A stretch of 64,000 nt of DNA from WHSV01 sp050693895 (GCA_050693895.1 JBOGWS010000019.1:1-64000), one strand, 5' to 3'. Shown: positions 16,545 to 24,289, counted from the stretch's first letter. Notes: generated by a model from the letters alone, not told the origin. Program-made: numbers and translations.

Positions 16545-16691
16545 CGACCCCTACCTCCCGAAGCTCGCCCGAGTTCTTCGATGAGCATAGGGAAAGGAAG
16601 CAGGGAGTCGAGGGCAACCATCGGGCCCGAAGGCGAGGCCCTTCTCGAACCAGGGCGGGACGGGGTTTCTGGTAGCCTCTGAAACCCGTAT

Positions 16692-16769
16692 GCCCCTGTG
16701 GAGCAGTCAGGAGTGCTCATCTCCCTGTCAAGGAGAAGGCCGCCAGTTCAAATCTGGTCAGGGGCGCCA
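16692..16769 (+). tRNA. tRNA-Asp (GTC)
   Basis: A complete cloverleaf: acceptor GCCCCTG paired with CAGGGGC (7 Watson-Crick pairs), D stem GAGC/GCTC, anticodon stem TCTCC/GGAGA around the loop CTGTCAA (anticodon GTC), T stem GCCAG/CTGGT around TTCAAAT, and discriminator G. The terminal CCA is encoded. tRNA-Phe follows after 11 bases, so they are probably co-transcribed. Confidence 0.96.
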
Positions 16770-16780
16770 CACACCGTCCG

Positions 16781-16853
16781 GGCGAGGTAGCTCAGTTGGC
16801 AGAGCACGCGACTGAAAATCGCGGTGTCGGCAGTTCGATTCTGCCCCTCGCCA
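16781..16853 (+). tRNA. tRNA-Phe (GAA)
   Basis: A complete cloverleaf: acceptor GGCGAGG/CCTCGCC, D stem GCTC/GAGC, anticodon stem CGCGA/TCGCG around CTGAAAA (anticodon GAA), T stem GGCAG/CTGCC around TTCGATT, and discriminator A. CCA is not encoded, unlike the neighbouring tRNA-Asp. A perfect terminator hairpin starts 10 bases downstream. Confidence 0.96.
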
Positions 16854-16862
16854 CGCCCACAT

Positions 16863-16895
16863 AAAAACGGACGCCATGACATGGCGTCCGTTTTT
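16863..16895. terminator. Bidirectional intrinsic terminator between tRNA-Phe and bldC
   Basis: A perfect 15-bp inverted repeat (AAAAACGGACGCCAT and its complement) around the 3-base loop GAC. Because the outer bases are A5 on one side and T5 on the other, both strands give a GC-rich stem followed by a U-tract. It can end the tRNA transcript from the left and the bldC transcript from the right. Confidence 0.92.
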
Positions 16896-16912
16896 CTGTC
16901 CGGCTTCGTTGG

Positions 16913-17113
16913 CTAGCGCAGCTCCGCGCTACCCGTCGTAGTGCCCTCGAGAAACCTGGTGACCTCTTCCTTGCGGTAGCGGCGGTGCCCACCAAGGGTC
17001 CGTATCGAGGAAAGCTTTCCGGCCTTCGCCCACCGGGTAACGGTCTTCGGGTCCACCCGGAAGAGCTTGGCGACTTCAGCCGGCGTCAGAAGGTCGTCCT
17101 TCTGGGCCTCCAT
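16913..17113 (-). CDS. bldC: BldC-type MerR-like DNA-binding protein
   Basis: A 66-aa regulator that is essentially one winged helix-turn-helix: LLTPAEVAKLFRVDPKTVTR, then WAKAGKLSSIRTLGGHRRYR, then a short tail. This is nearly the textbook BldC sequence of Actinobacteria. In Streptomyces BldC binds direct repeats cooperatively and controls the timing of development. Homologues occur in non-sporulating actinobacteria as well, so a developmental role cannot be assumed here. The ATG at 17113 is chosen because GGAGG lies close upstream and the longer in-frame extension to 17191 is not family-like. The gene ends at the bidirectional terminator. Confidence 0.92.
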   Translation of the reverse strand: MEAQKDDLLTPAEVAKLFRVDPKTVTRWAKAGKLSSIRTLGGHRRYRKEEVTRFLEGTTTGSAELR

Positions 17114-17318
17114 CCTTCCTCCATTCATCAAGGTCCGACTACCCCTGCCCCAGGAACCCAATTGACCTGTGATCGTCGGACGCGTCACCAATTATGATTA
17201 CCTCTCGGACCTTTGGGCGGAATGGCCCAATAGAGCCATTTTCCGTACTTGTGCAAGGCTACGGAGGAGTAGTTATTTCTCACTGGACAGCCATGTCACA
17301 AAGCGGGTCCAAAGTGGA

Positions 17319-18125
17319 CTAATTGACGATCTCGTGAGCTCGAACCGTGGCCCATTTGTCCGTTAGGTCCCCAAACAGGCGGCTGGCCCGGGGACCATCC
17401 CCCATTTCGAGGGCCTCGATGCAGGCGGCGACGTCGGCGGCACACTGATCCTCGACGAGCTCGTCGTGCTCGAACATGCCCGCGACCGAACCGTAATCCA
17501 GCTCGAGCAGGGCGTCGGGGGTGAACTCCTCGAGCCACCCGGTCAGCTCTTTGAGCGCAGCCACGACGGCCTCGTCGAGCCAGGTTTCCTCGAGCACCGT
17601 GATGACGTGAGCAAGCCGGGCCAAAGCGTCGGCCAGGCGGGTCTCATAGCGGATGCGAAGTCCTCTACGGTCCTCGACGAGGACCCTCTCGGAGGGATCG
17701 AACGCCGAGAACCAGCGCAGGGGCACGTGCCAGTTCGCATGAAGAATGTGAGAGCGGATCTCGGGAAAACGTTCGTCCAGGGCCGCCAGCTCCTTGGCCG
17801 CCCGGCGCGCCTCGCTCTGTGGAACGAAGGCCTCCGCCACCTCTTCGGGGACGCTGTCCCGAAACGCGAGGAGGCCGGCGAGCATCCGCAGACGGGTTCT
17901 CCACGGGCAGATGTAGAAGTGACCGTCGACCTCTCGCACGAAAGCGTTATCGGTCGAGCCGAAGCCCGGCTCCTCGGAGGGCAGGCGGCCGGTGACGAGC
18001 CACGCCCGGTAGCGGGGATGCTCGCTCCCCTCGCCCTCTCCCGGGTCGGACAGCCAGCGCCGCCGTTCGTCCTCGGTGAAGGTCGAGGCGGGTTCGTAGA
18101 TACGCAGATAAGAGGTCCGGATCAT
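17319..18125 (-). CDS. Conserved-looking hypothetical protein
   Basis: A 268-aa soluble protein beginning IRTSYLRIYEPASTFTEDER. It is rich in Glu, Arg and Trp and contains FYICPWRTRLRMLAGLLAFR near residue 73, followed by HILHANWHVPLRWFSAFDPS near residue 127 and a mostly helical C-terminus. No signal peptide, membrane segment or nucleotide-binding motif is visible. I do not recognise the family. The basic pattern (a 'CPWRTR' core after a 'YRAWLVTGRLP' segment) looks conserved rather than random, and codon use is like its neighbours. It is divergent from the amino acid dehydrogenase gene, with about 160 bases between the two starts. Confidence 0.7.
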   Translation of the reverse strand: MIRTSYLRIYEPASTFTEDERRRWLSDPGEGEGSEHPRYRAWLVTGRLPSEEPGFGSTDNAFVREVDGHFYICPWRTRLRMLAGLLAFRDSVPEEVAEAFVPQSEARRAAKELAALDERFPEIRSHILHANWHVPLRWFSAFDPSERVLVEDRRGLRIRYETRLADALARLAHVITVLEETWLDEAVVAALKELTGWLEEFTPDALLELDYGSVAGMFEHDELVEDQCAADVAACIEALEMGDGPRASRLFGDLTDKWATVRAHEIVN

Positions 18126-18183
18126 CCAGCCATGCTATCGGTGGTGTGTGTCAATTTCGCCCGCTCGGTTCCCGACGGGAAAT

Positions 18184-18215
18184 CAATCGGAAAAGCAGCT
18201 TTCCCAATTCGATTG
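18184..18215. repeat. Imperfect inverted repeat upstream of the amino acid dehydrogenase gene
   Basis: CAATCG at 18184-18189 is mirrored by CGATTG at 18210-18215, and inside it GGAAA and TTTCC flank a 6-base centre. The element sits about 70 bases upstream of the ATG at 18286 in a divergent promoter region. It could be an operator or a small hairpin; nothing identifies the binding protein. Confidence 0.35.
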
Positions 18216-18285
18216 GTAGCATCTGCCCAAAGACACCGAGGTTGCGTCAGCGAAGCCGCACCAACCACCAGGGGGCACTGCAGGC

Positions 18286-19377
18286 ATGAGCGTTTTCGAG
18301 CACATCAATGGCGATGGCTACGAACAGGTCGTATTTTGCTCGGACGATCAGTCCGGCCTTCGGGCGATCATCGCAATTCATTCGACGAAACTGGGTCCCG
18401 CGTTGGGCGGGACCCGTTTTTATGACTACGGAAGCGAACAAGAGGCGCTCATCGACGTCCTCCGCCTCGCTAAGGGAATGACCTACAAGGCCGCCGCGGC
18501 CGGGCTGGACCTCGGTGGCGGCAAGGCCGTCATCATCGGAGACCCGACGCGCATCAAGTCCGAGGAGTTGCTCAGGGCCTATGGGCGCTTCATCGAGACC
18601 CTCGGCGGTCGCTACATCACGGCCGAGGACGTCGGAACCGCACTCGAGGACATGGACACCGTCCGGCGCGAGACGCGCTGGGTTTGCGGCTGCTCGCACA
18701 CCTACGGGGGCTCGGGCGACCCTTCGCCCGTGACCGCCTACGGCGTACTTCAGGGAATCAAGGCATGCGCTCTCGAGATGTTCGGAAGCGCCGAGCTCGA
18801 GGGTCTAACGGTAGCTTTGCAGGGAGTCGGCAAAGTGGGCTTTGCTTTGTGCGGCTACCTCGTCGAGCAGGGCGCCAAGGTCACTGTCGGCGACATCAGC
18901 GTCGACAACCTGGCGCGCGCGGTCTCGACTCATGGTGTCGAGACCCTGCCGTTACAAGAGATTCACAAGATGGAGGCGGACATATTCGCTCCCTGCGCGC
19001 TCGGCGGAATGATCAACGACGACACGATCAGTGAGTTTCGCTGCAAGATTATTGCCGGCGCTGCCAACAACCAGCTGGCTCGTCCCGAGCATGGTGAGAA
19101 GCTGCGCGATCTCGGCATTCTGTACGCGCCCGACTTCGTCATCAACGCCGGAGGACTCATGAACGTCGAAGACGAGCTGCGCGGGTACGACCGGGAACGA
19201 GCGATGCAGCGAGTAGAGGGCATCTACAAGCAGTTGCAGAACATCTTCGCTCTGTCGCGCGAGAGGAGCATCTCGACCGCGGGCGCAGCAGAGGAGTACG
19301 CACAGGATCGGATTCGAAAGATCAGTAGGATTCGGTTGCTGCGGACGACCGAGTACGGGACGGCCGGCCATCAATAG
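18286..19377 (+). CDS. Glu/Leu/Phe/Val family amino acid dehydrogenase
   Basis: A 363-aa NAD-dependent amino acid dehydrogenase of the leucine/valine/phenylalanine branch. The dimerisation/catalytic domain has KGMTYKAAAAGLDLGGGKAV with Lys68 and the catalytic Lys80. The Rossmann domain has VALQGVGKVGFALCGYLVEQ, and the substrate-pocket stretch AGAANNQLA is conserved. It oxidatively deaminates an amino acid to the 2-oxo acid with NAD reduction. It is the first gene of a run with 2-oxoacid dehydrogenase subunits 48 bases downstream, consistent with feeding the 2-oxo acid to that complex. Whether it prefers branched-chain or aromatic amino acids cannot be decided from the motifs. Confidence 0.9.
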   Translation: MSVFEHINGDGYEQVVFCSDDQSGLRAIIAIHSTKLGPALGGTRFYDYGSEQEALIDVLRLAKGMTYKAAAAGLDLGGGKAVIIGDPTRIKSEELLRAYGRFIETLGGRYITAEDVGTALEDMDTVRRETRWVCGCSHTYGGSGDPSPVTAYGVLQGIKACALEMFGSAELEGLTVALQGVGKVGFALCGYLVEQGAKVTVGDISVDNLARAVSTHGVETLPLQEIHKMEADIFAPCALGGMINDDTISEFRCKIIAGAANNQLARPEHGEKLRDLGILYAPDFVINAGGLMNVEDELRGYDRERAMQRVEGIYKQLQNIFALSRERSISTAGAAEEYAQDRIRKISRIRLLRTTEYGTAGHQ

Positions 19378-19425
19378 ACGGGGCGGCACCGTCGAGACAG
19401 TGACACCGAGCGTGAGGATTCGGGC

Positions 19426-20589
19426 ATGAGCACCCAAGAGCCACTTCGCATCATCGGTGACGGAGGTGACCTTCCGGATCATCCGGTTCCCGACGGGCTC
19501 GGCCAGAAGGAACTGCTCGAGCTCTACAGGTGGTTGGTCATCTTGCGAACCTTCGACGAGCGTGCGGTCATGCTCCAGCGTCAGGGCCGCGTCGGCACCT
19601 ACCCGCTCTACTGGGGCGAGGAGGGCACGGCCGCCGGCGCGCTGTTCGCCTGCGAAGACGCCGACTGGGTCTTCCCGTCGTACCGCCAGTGCTCGGTCGG
19701 AATTCTGCGGGGTCTTCCGGTTGCAACGGTTCTAGGATGGGTGCGCGGCTACGGGGGCCCGGCAGGTTTCTACAACCCGCGCGACTATCGGCTCGGACCG
19801 ATCTGCGTGCCGATCGCCACGCACCTTCCGCACGCCACGGGAGTCGCCTGGGCGGCGAAGATCAGGGGCGAGCGGACCGCATCGCTGGCATGGTTTGGCG
19901 ACGGCGCCACCTCCGAGGGCGACTTCCACGAGGGCCTGAACTTCGCCAGTGTCTTTCGCACCGCGACGGTGTTCTTCTGCACCAACAACCAGTGGGCGAT
20001 CTCGACTCCTGTGACGCGTCAGATGGCAACTAGGACCGTTGCCGAGAAGGCCGCCGCCTACGGGATCCCCGGGGTCCGGATCGATGGGTTCGACCCGCTC
20101 GCCTGCTACAAGGCCGCCAAGGAGGCGTTGGACAGGGGACGCGATGGAGGCGGACCCACCCTTATCGAGGCGTTCACGTACCGCATCAAGGCGCACGGGA
20201 CGGCCGACGACCCGTCGCTCTACCGCGACGAGACCGAGACGCAGAAGTGGGCCCAGCAGGAGCCGGTCGGTCGCATGGCCTCCTTCCTGCGCAGACTCGA
20301 GATCCTCGACGACGACAAGGACAACGAGTTGAAGGCAGAGGCGAAAGAGATGATCGCCCAGGGCGTCCGAGGCCTCGAGTCGATCGAGCAGCCCGGGCCC
20401 GAAGTGATGTTCGACTACGTCTACGCGTCCGGCAATCCGTGGACCTTCACCGAGGGTCTCGAGGAAGTGAACTCGGTGGCACGGAAACCGGAGGCGGCCC
20501 CACCCAAGCCGCCGACCCCGCCATCCGCAGGCGATGTCGAGATACAACCTGAATCGGGCGCACCGGGCACCCGCGCGGAGGGAGCGTGA
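19426..20589 (+). CDS. 2-oxoacid dehydrogenase E1 component, alpha subunit
   Basis: A 387-aa TPP-dependent subunit of a heterotetrameric 2-oxoacid dehydrogenase (PDH/BCKDH type). The TPP/Mg motif is FGDGATSEGDFHEGLNFASV with a downstream NNQWAIS. The phosphorylation-loop-like region TYRIKAHGTADDPSLYR is the HGTADDP form usual in bacterial branched-chain or pyruvate E1alpha. The C-terminus carries a Pro/Ala/Glu-rich tail of about 40 residues (EAAPPKPPTPPSAG) not needed for the fold. It is followed by E1beta with one base between stop and start. Because an amino acid dehydrogenase precedes it, a branched-chain or aryl-pyruvate substrate is more likely than pyruvate. Confidence 0.92.
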   Translation: MSTQEPLRIIGDGGDLPDHPVPDGLGQKELLELYRWLVILRTFDERAVMLQRQGRVGTYPLYWGEEGTAAGALFACEDADWVFPSYRQCSVGILRGLPVATVLGWVRGYGGPAGFYNPRDYRLGPICVPIATHLPHATGVAWAAKIRGERTASLAWFGDGATSEGDFHEGLNFASVFRTATVFFCTNNQWAISTPVTRQMATRTVAEKAAAYGIPGVRIDGFDPLACYKAAKEALDRGRDGGGPTLIEAFTYRIKAHGTADDPSLYRDETETQKWAQQEPVGRMASFLRRLEILDDDKDNELKAEAKEMIAQGVRGLESIEQPGPEVMFDYVYASGNPWTFTEGLEEVNSVARKPEAAPPKPPTPPSAGDVEIQPESGAPGTRAEGA

Positions 20590-20590
20590 T

Positions 20591-21601
20591 ATGGCCGAGC
20601 TGACCATGGTCGAAGCGCTCAACAAGGCGCTGCACGAGGCGTTCGCCGCAGACGAACGCATGGTGCTACTCGGCGAGGACGTCGCTCGGACGGGCGGAGT
20701 CTTTCGAGTGACGGCCGGCCTTCTCAAGGAGTACGGAGGCGAACGGGTTATCGACACACCGCTGTCCGAGGCGGGAATCGTAGGAACGGCCGTCGGACTG
20801 TCGTTGTACGGCCTGCTGCCGGTCGTCGAGATCCAGTTCGACGGATTCGTCTATCCCGCGTTCGAGCAGATCGTCGTGCACGTCGCTCGTTACGGGTGGC
20901 GCACGACCGGTGAATGCCCCGCGAACATGGTCATTCGCATCCCGTTCGGCGGTGGTGTCAGGGCCCCCGAGTTGCACTCCGACTCGCCGGAGGCCCTCTT
21001 TGCCCATTCGCCCGGCCTGAAGGTCGTGTGTCCGACGACTCCTTCGGACGCGCGCGCGATGTTGCTCGCCGCGATCGCGCATCCCGACCCAGTCATCTTC
21101 ATGGAGCCCAAGAGAATCTACCGAGCCGGACGGCAGGCGGTATCCGATGACATGCCCTTCGACCTCCAGAACACCAATGGCGACGCGAGCTCGTTGTTGT
21201 CGACGGCTCGTCTAGCCCGCGAGGGCAAAGACCTCGTCATCTTCTCCTACGGCGCGACGGTGCCGCTCAGTGTCGAGGCTGCCGAGAAACTCGAAAACGA
21301 CAAGGGCACCTCAGTGCGCGTTGTCGACCTTCGCTCGCTCTATCCGCTCGACGTCGATGCCATCACCGGTCATGCGTCGGAGTGCGGGCGTGCTCTCGTG
21401 GTACATGAGGCGCCGCGCACGGCAGGCATAGGCGCCGAGGTCTCGAGCCTCATCCACGAGCGCGTCATGCTCGACCTCGAGGCCCCCGTTGGTCGCGTCA
21501 CCGGTTTCGACGTGCCGTTCCCACAGTTTGCCAATGAAGACGACTACCTGCCCTCGGTCGAGCGCATCACGCGCGGCGCCGAGAAGGTCCTGAGTTTCTA
21601 G
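20591..21601 (+). CDS. 2-oxoacid dehydrogenase E1 component, beta subunit
   Basis: A 336-aa E1beta subunit beginning AELTMVEALNKALHEAFAAD, with the conserved VLLGEDVARTGGVFRVTAGL near residue 25, RIPFGGGVRAPELHSDSPEA in the centre and the transketolase C-terminal domain ending VTGFDVPFPQ. The ATG at 20591 lies one base after the E1alpha stop; a longer in-frame start at 20534 would overlap E1alpha and has no family support. It forms the alpha2beta2 decarboxylase with the preceding gene product and hands the acyl group to the E2 lipoyl domain. Confidence 0.93.
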   Translation: MAELTMVEALNKALHEAFAADERMVLLGEDVARTGGVFRVTAGLLKEYGGERVIDTPLSEAGIVGTAVGLSLYGLLPVVEIQFDGFVYPAFEQIVVHVARYGWRTTGECPANMVIRIPFGGGVRAPELHSDSPEALFAHSPGLKVVCPTTPSDARAMLLAAIAHPDPVIFMEPKRIYRAGRQAVSDDMPFDLQNTNGDASSLLSTARLAREGKDLVIFSYGATVPLSVEAAEKLENDKGTSVRVVDLRSLYPLDVDAITGHASECGRALVVHEAPRTAGIGAEVSSLIHERVMLDLEAPVGRVTGFDVPFPQFANEDDYLPSVERITRGAEKVLSF

Positions 21602-21613
21602 GAGCCGGACAAG

Positions 21614-22858
21614 GTGCCAGATTTCAAGCTTCCCGATCTCGGCGAAGGAATGACCGAGGGCGAGATCGACAAGTGGTTGGTCAAGGAAGGTGATGTCGTC
21701 GAAGAGGACGACCTCATCGTCGAGGTCATCACGGACAAAGCGACTGCCGAGATCCCTTCGCCTTTTGCGGGGGTCGTATCGAAGATCCACTGCGCCGAGG
21801 GCGAGGTCGTTCCCGTGGGCTCGGTACTCATCACGATCGGTGAGGAAGCGGCGACGACGACACCGGCCCCTCCCCTGACGCCAGAGGAGAGTCTCACGCC
21901 CGCGACCGCGGTAGCGGCGGGCGGACCTCCACCGCCTCCGCCCGCAGACGTCGGGGATGAGGCGGGGAACGGTCGCGTGAAGGCGATGCCTCCCGTGCGA
22001 AAGCTGGCGCGCGACCTCGGAGTGGACATCGGCGCGGTCAGCGGCTCGGGTCCCGGTGGACGGATCACGAGGTCGGACGTCGAGACGACGGCGGCACAGG
22101 GCTCGGAGCCGTCGGTCGCGACAACTCAGGCGCAGGTTCCGGTGCGCGCGACGATTCCCGCCGGCGGGCGGCGGATCGCGCTCCGCGGCATTCGTCGAAC
22201 CATCGCCGAACGTATGGCCGAGGCGCACAGGCTCGTGCCGCCGGTGACCCATGTCGAGGAGTGTGACGTCACCGAGCTCGACGCGACCCGCAAACTTGCG
22301 AACGAGCGCAACACGGACGACAACAAGCTCACGGTGCTGCCCTTCATCGTCAAGGCAGTCGTTGCTGGCCTGAAAGGTCACCCGATGCTGAACTCGTCGC
22401 TCGACGAAGACGCTCAGGAGATCGTGGTTCACGATCGCTACGACATCGGAATCGCGGTCGAGACACCATCTGGCCTAATGGTCCCGGTGGTACGCGACGC
22501 AGATCGCAAGCGCGTGGCCGAGATCGCCGAGGACATCGACCGCCTTGCGCGCTCGGCGCGTGACGGATCACTCAAACCCGACGAGCTGCGCGGCTCGACC
22601 TTTACCGTTACGAGCCCCGGACCGTTCGGTGGCTTGATGGCGACTCCGATCGTGTTCCATCCACAGGCTGCGATTCTCGGAGTTCACCGAGCGAGTGAGC
22701 GCGCGGTCGTACGAGACGGGCAGATCGTCGTACGTCTGATGATGAACCTGTCTCTCACCTTCGACCATCGCATCCTCGATGGCATGACGGGAGCGAGGTT
22801 CGTTCTCGACATCGTCAGGCTGCTCGAGCACCCCGCAGTACTCGCGCTGGAAAGTTAG
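21614..22858 (+). CDS. Dihydrolipoyl acyltransferase (E2) of the 2-oxoacid dehydrogenase complex
   Basis: A 414-aa E2. It has one lipoyl domain with the modified Lys42 in VITDKATAEIPSP, an Ala/Pro-rich linker, a peripheral subunit-binding domain (VRKLARDLGVDIGAVSGSGP) and a catalytic CAT-fold domain ending with the active-site motif LTFDHRILDGMTGARFV (His and Asp). The start is a GTG with GGAGCC upstream. The set E1alpha-E1beta-E2 is complete, but no E3 (dihydrolipoamide dehydrogenase) lies nearby, so it must use one encoded elsewhere. The PhnD-like gene follows after 7 bases. Confidence 0.93.
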   Translation: MPDFKLPDLGEGMTEGEIDKWLVKEGDVVEEDDLIVEVITDKATAEIPSPFAGVVSKIHCAEGEVVPVGSVLITIGEEAATTTPAPPLTPEESLTPATAVAAGGPPPPPPADVGDEAGNGRVKAMPPVRKLARDLGVDIGAVSGSGPGGRITRSDVETTAAQGSEPSVATTQAQVPVRATIPAGGRRIALRGIRRTIAERMAEAHRLVPPVTHVEECDVTELDATRKLANERNTDDNKLTVLPFIVKAVVAGLKGHPMLNSSLDEDAQEIVVHDRYDIGIAVETPSGLMVPVVRDADRKRVAEIAEDIDRLARSARDGSLKPDELRGSTFTVTSPGPFGGLMATPIVFHPQAAILGVHRASERAVVRDGQIVVRLMMNLSLTFDHRILDGMTGARFVLDIVRLLEHPAVLALES

Positions 22859-22865
22859 GTTCCTC

Positions 22866-23693
22866 GTGTCGCGGGAACCGCTCAGGGTCATCACGTACCT
22901 GGCCCCCAGCATTCCCGAACGGTTCTTTCGTGTGATCGCGGACTACCTGGGCCGGCGTCTCGGGGGAGGAGCAGAGCTGACGGTCGAACCGCGCATGTCG
23001 GGTCCGCGCCGCCAGGACGACCCCTTCGAGTTGAACGAGATGGACGTCGGATTCATGTGCGCACCCTCACTCGTGCTCCTGCGCACAGCCGATAGTCCCA
23101 GCGTCGACCTGTTGCCGGTGGCACCGGTGTTCGCGGACGAAAGAGCCAAGGGACTGCCCATCTACTTTTCCGATGTCGTCGTGCGCGCCGACTCGAACAT
23201 CGTCTCGTTCGATCAGCTTCGTGGACGGACCTGGGCATATAACGATGCCCGCTCGCTCAGCGGATGGCACAGCGCGCTGGAACGCCTCCGCGCGATCCCG
23301 GCCGGATCAGAGTTCTTCTCGTCGACGGTTGCATCCGGTTCGCATCTGGAGTCGCTTCGGCTCGTGAGCCGGCACCGGGTCGATGCCGCGGCGATCGACT
23401 CCAACGCGCTGATCATGGAGCAGGCGGAACACCCGGGCCAGGCGACTCGCTTGAGGGTCATCGAGTCCTGGGGACCGTTCCCAATCCAGCCCGCGGTCGT
23501 GAGGGCGTCCCTGCCGGAGAAGACGAAGAGGCAGATCGCCGACCACCTGAGCGACCTGCACCGGTCCGTCGCGACCGACGCCCTTGAGGGAATCCCCTTC
23601 GAGCGTTTCGCGCCGGTGACCTACGGCGATTACCTGTCGTCACCCGCCGTGGTCGAGGCGGCCAAGATGGTAGCGGAGGACAGTCACCACTGA
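22866..23693 (+). CDS. PhnD/SsuA-like periplasmic-binding-protein-fold protein without signal peptide
   Basis: A 275-aa protein of the phosphate/phosphonate (PhnD-like, PBP type 2) fold: RVITYLAPSIPERFFRVIAD at the start, MDVGFMCAPSLVLLR, YFSDVVVRADSNIVSFDQLR, RGRTWAYNDARSLSGWHSAL and VDAAAIDSNAL follow the family order. There is no signal peptide or lipobox, and no permease or ATPase of a phosphonate system is near. It starts with GTG 7 bases after the E2 stop, so it is co-transcribed with the 2-oxoacid dehydrogenase genes. A cytoplasmic ligand-sensing or substrate-handling role is possible, but this is inference; it could also be a diverged enzyme of the ThiY/NMT1 type. Confidence 0.75.
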   Translation: MSREPLRVITYLAPSIPERFFRVIADYLGRRLGGGAELTVEPRMSGPRRQDDPFELNEMDVGFMCAPSLVLLRTADSPSVDLLPVAPVFADERAKGLPIYFSDVVVRADSNIVSFDQLRGRTWAYNDARSLSGWHSALERLRAIPAGSEFFSSTVASGSHLESLRLVSRHRVDAAAIDSNALIMEQAEHPGQATRLRVIESWGPFPIQPAVVRASLPEKTKRQIADHLSDLHRSVATDALEGIPFERFAPVTYGDYLSSPAVVEAAKMVAEDSHH

Positions 23694-23709
23694 GGGGATG
23701 CGGAGTCGC

Positions 23710-23727
23710 GGAATCGTATACGATTCC
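23710..23727. promoter_or_regulatory. Perfect 18-bp palindrome, probable GntR-family operator
   Basis: GGAATCGTATACGATTCC is identical to its reverse complement. Its core TCGTATACGA fits the TNGTNNACNA pattern of FCD-type GntR operators. It lies between the PhnD-like gene and the flavin reductase gene, about 40 bases upstream of the proposed start, and the GntR gene is the second gene downstream. The central TATACG could also be part of a -10 box. Confidence 0.65.
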
Positions 23728-23767
23728 TTTTCAGCAGCAGGTCTCTTACGGGAACGGGGGTTGCCGT

Positions 23768-24289
23768 CTGAACACCTACGAGCTCCGCACCTGCCTCGGC
23801 TGTTTCGGCACCGGGGTGACCGTCGTCACCGTCCAGGGACCGTCCGAGCCGCGCGGACTGACGGTCAATGCCTTCACCTCGGTTTCGCTCGATCCTCCGC
23901 TGGTACTCGTGTCGATCAACAAGAAGGCGAGGAGCCACGATCTGTTGCGCGCCAACCCGTTTGCCATCAACGTGCTGGCCTCCGATCAGGAACACCTTGC
24001 TCTCAACTTTGCCGGTAGGCACGACCCCAAGCTCGAGATCCCGTGGCGGGAGGGAAAAGCCGCGCCGTACCTGGGAGGGACGGTCGCCCACTTCCAGTGC
24101 GAACCGCATGAGGCCTACGACGGAGGCGATCACACCCTCTTCGTCGGGAGGATCGTTCACTTCCGTTACAACGACGGTGACGCCCTCGGGTACTTCCGCA
24201 GCAGGTTCACGCTTCTCGCCGAGCCGAGGGTCGCGGCGTCTCCAGGGACACACGATCCCTTCGAACTCCCCTACGACGCCTATGAATAA
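23768..24289 (+). CDS. Flavin reductase family protein (HpaC-like), probable CTG start
   Basis: A 173-aa FMN-binding split-barrel flavin reductase. The N-terminus reads NTYELRTCLGCFGTGVTVVT, matching the family 'lr..lg.FaTGVtVVT' opening. The FMN-binding segment GLTVNAFTSVSLDPPLVLVS follows, then NVLASDQEHLALNFAG. This enzyme reduces FAD/FMN with NAD(P)H and would supply the HpaB monooxygenase encoded five genes downstream (HpaBC two-component system). The family opening lies upstream of the first GTG (23816), and only a CTG at 23768 is available in frame, with GGGGG upstream. Its stop overlaps the GntR start by eight bases. Confidence 0.85.
   Translation: MNTYELRTCLGCFGTGVTVVTVQGPSEPRGLTVNAFTSVSLDPPLVLVSINKKARSHDLLRANPFAINVLASDQEHLALNFAGRHDPKLEIPWREGKAAPYLGGTVAHFQCEPHEAYDGGDHTLFVGRIVHFRYNDGDALGYFRSRFTLLAEPRVAASPGTHDPFELPYDAYE

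Noticed and set aside
16792..16995. Minus-strand open frame across tRNA-Phe with GRIELPTPRFSVACS
   Set aside because: This is the well-known spurious peptide produced by reading a tRNA-Phe gene antisense.
17140..17260. A -10-like CATAAT upstream of bldC and TTGACC on the other strand
   Set aside because: No partner box at an acceptable spacing on either strand.
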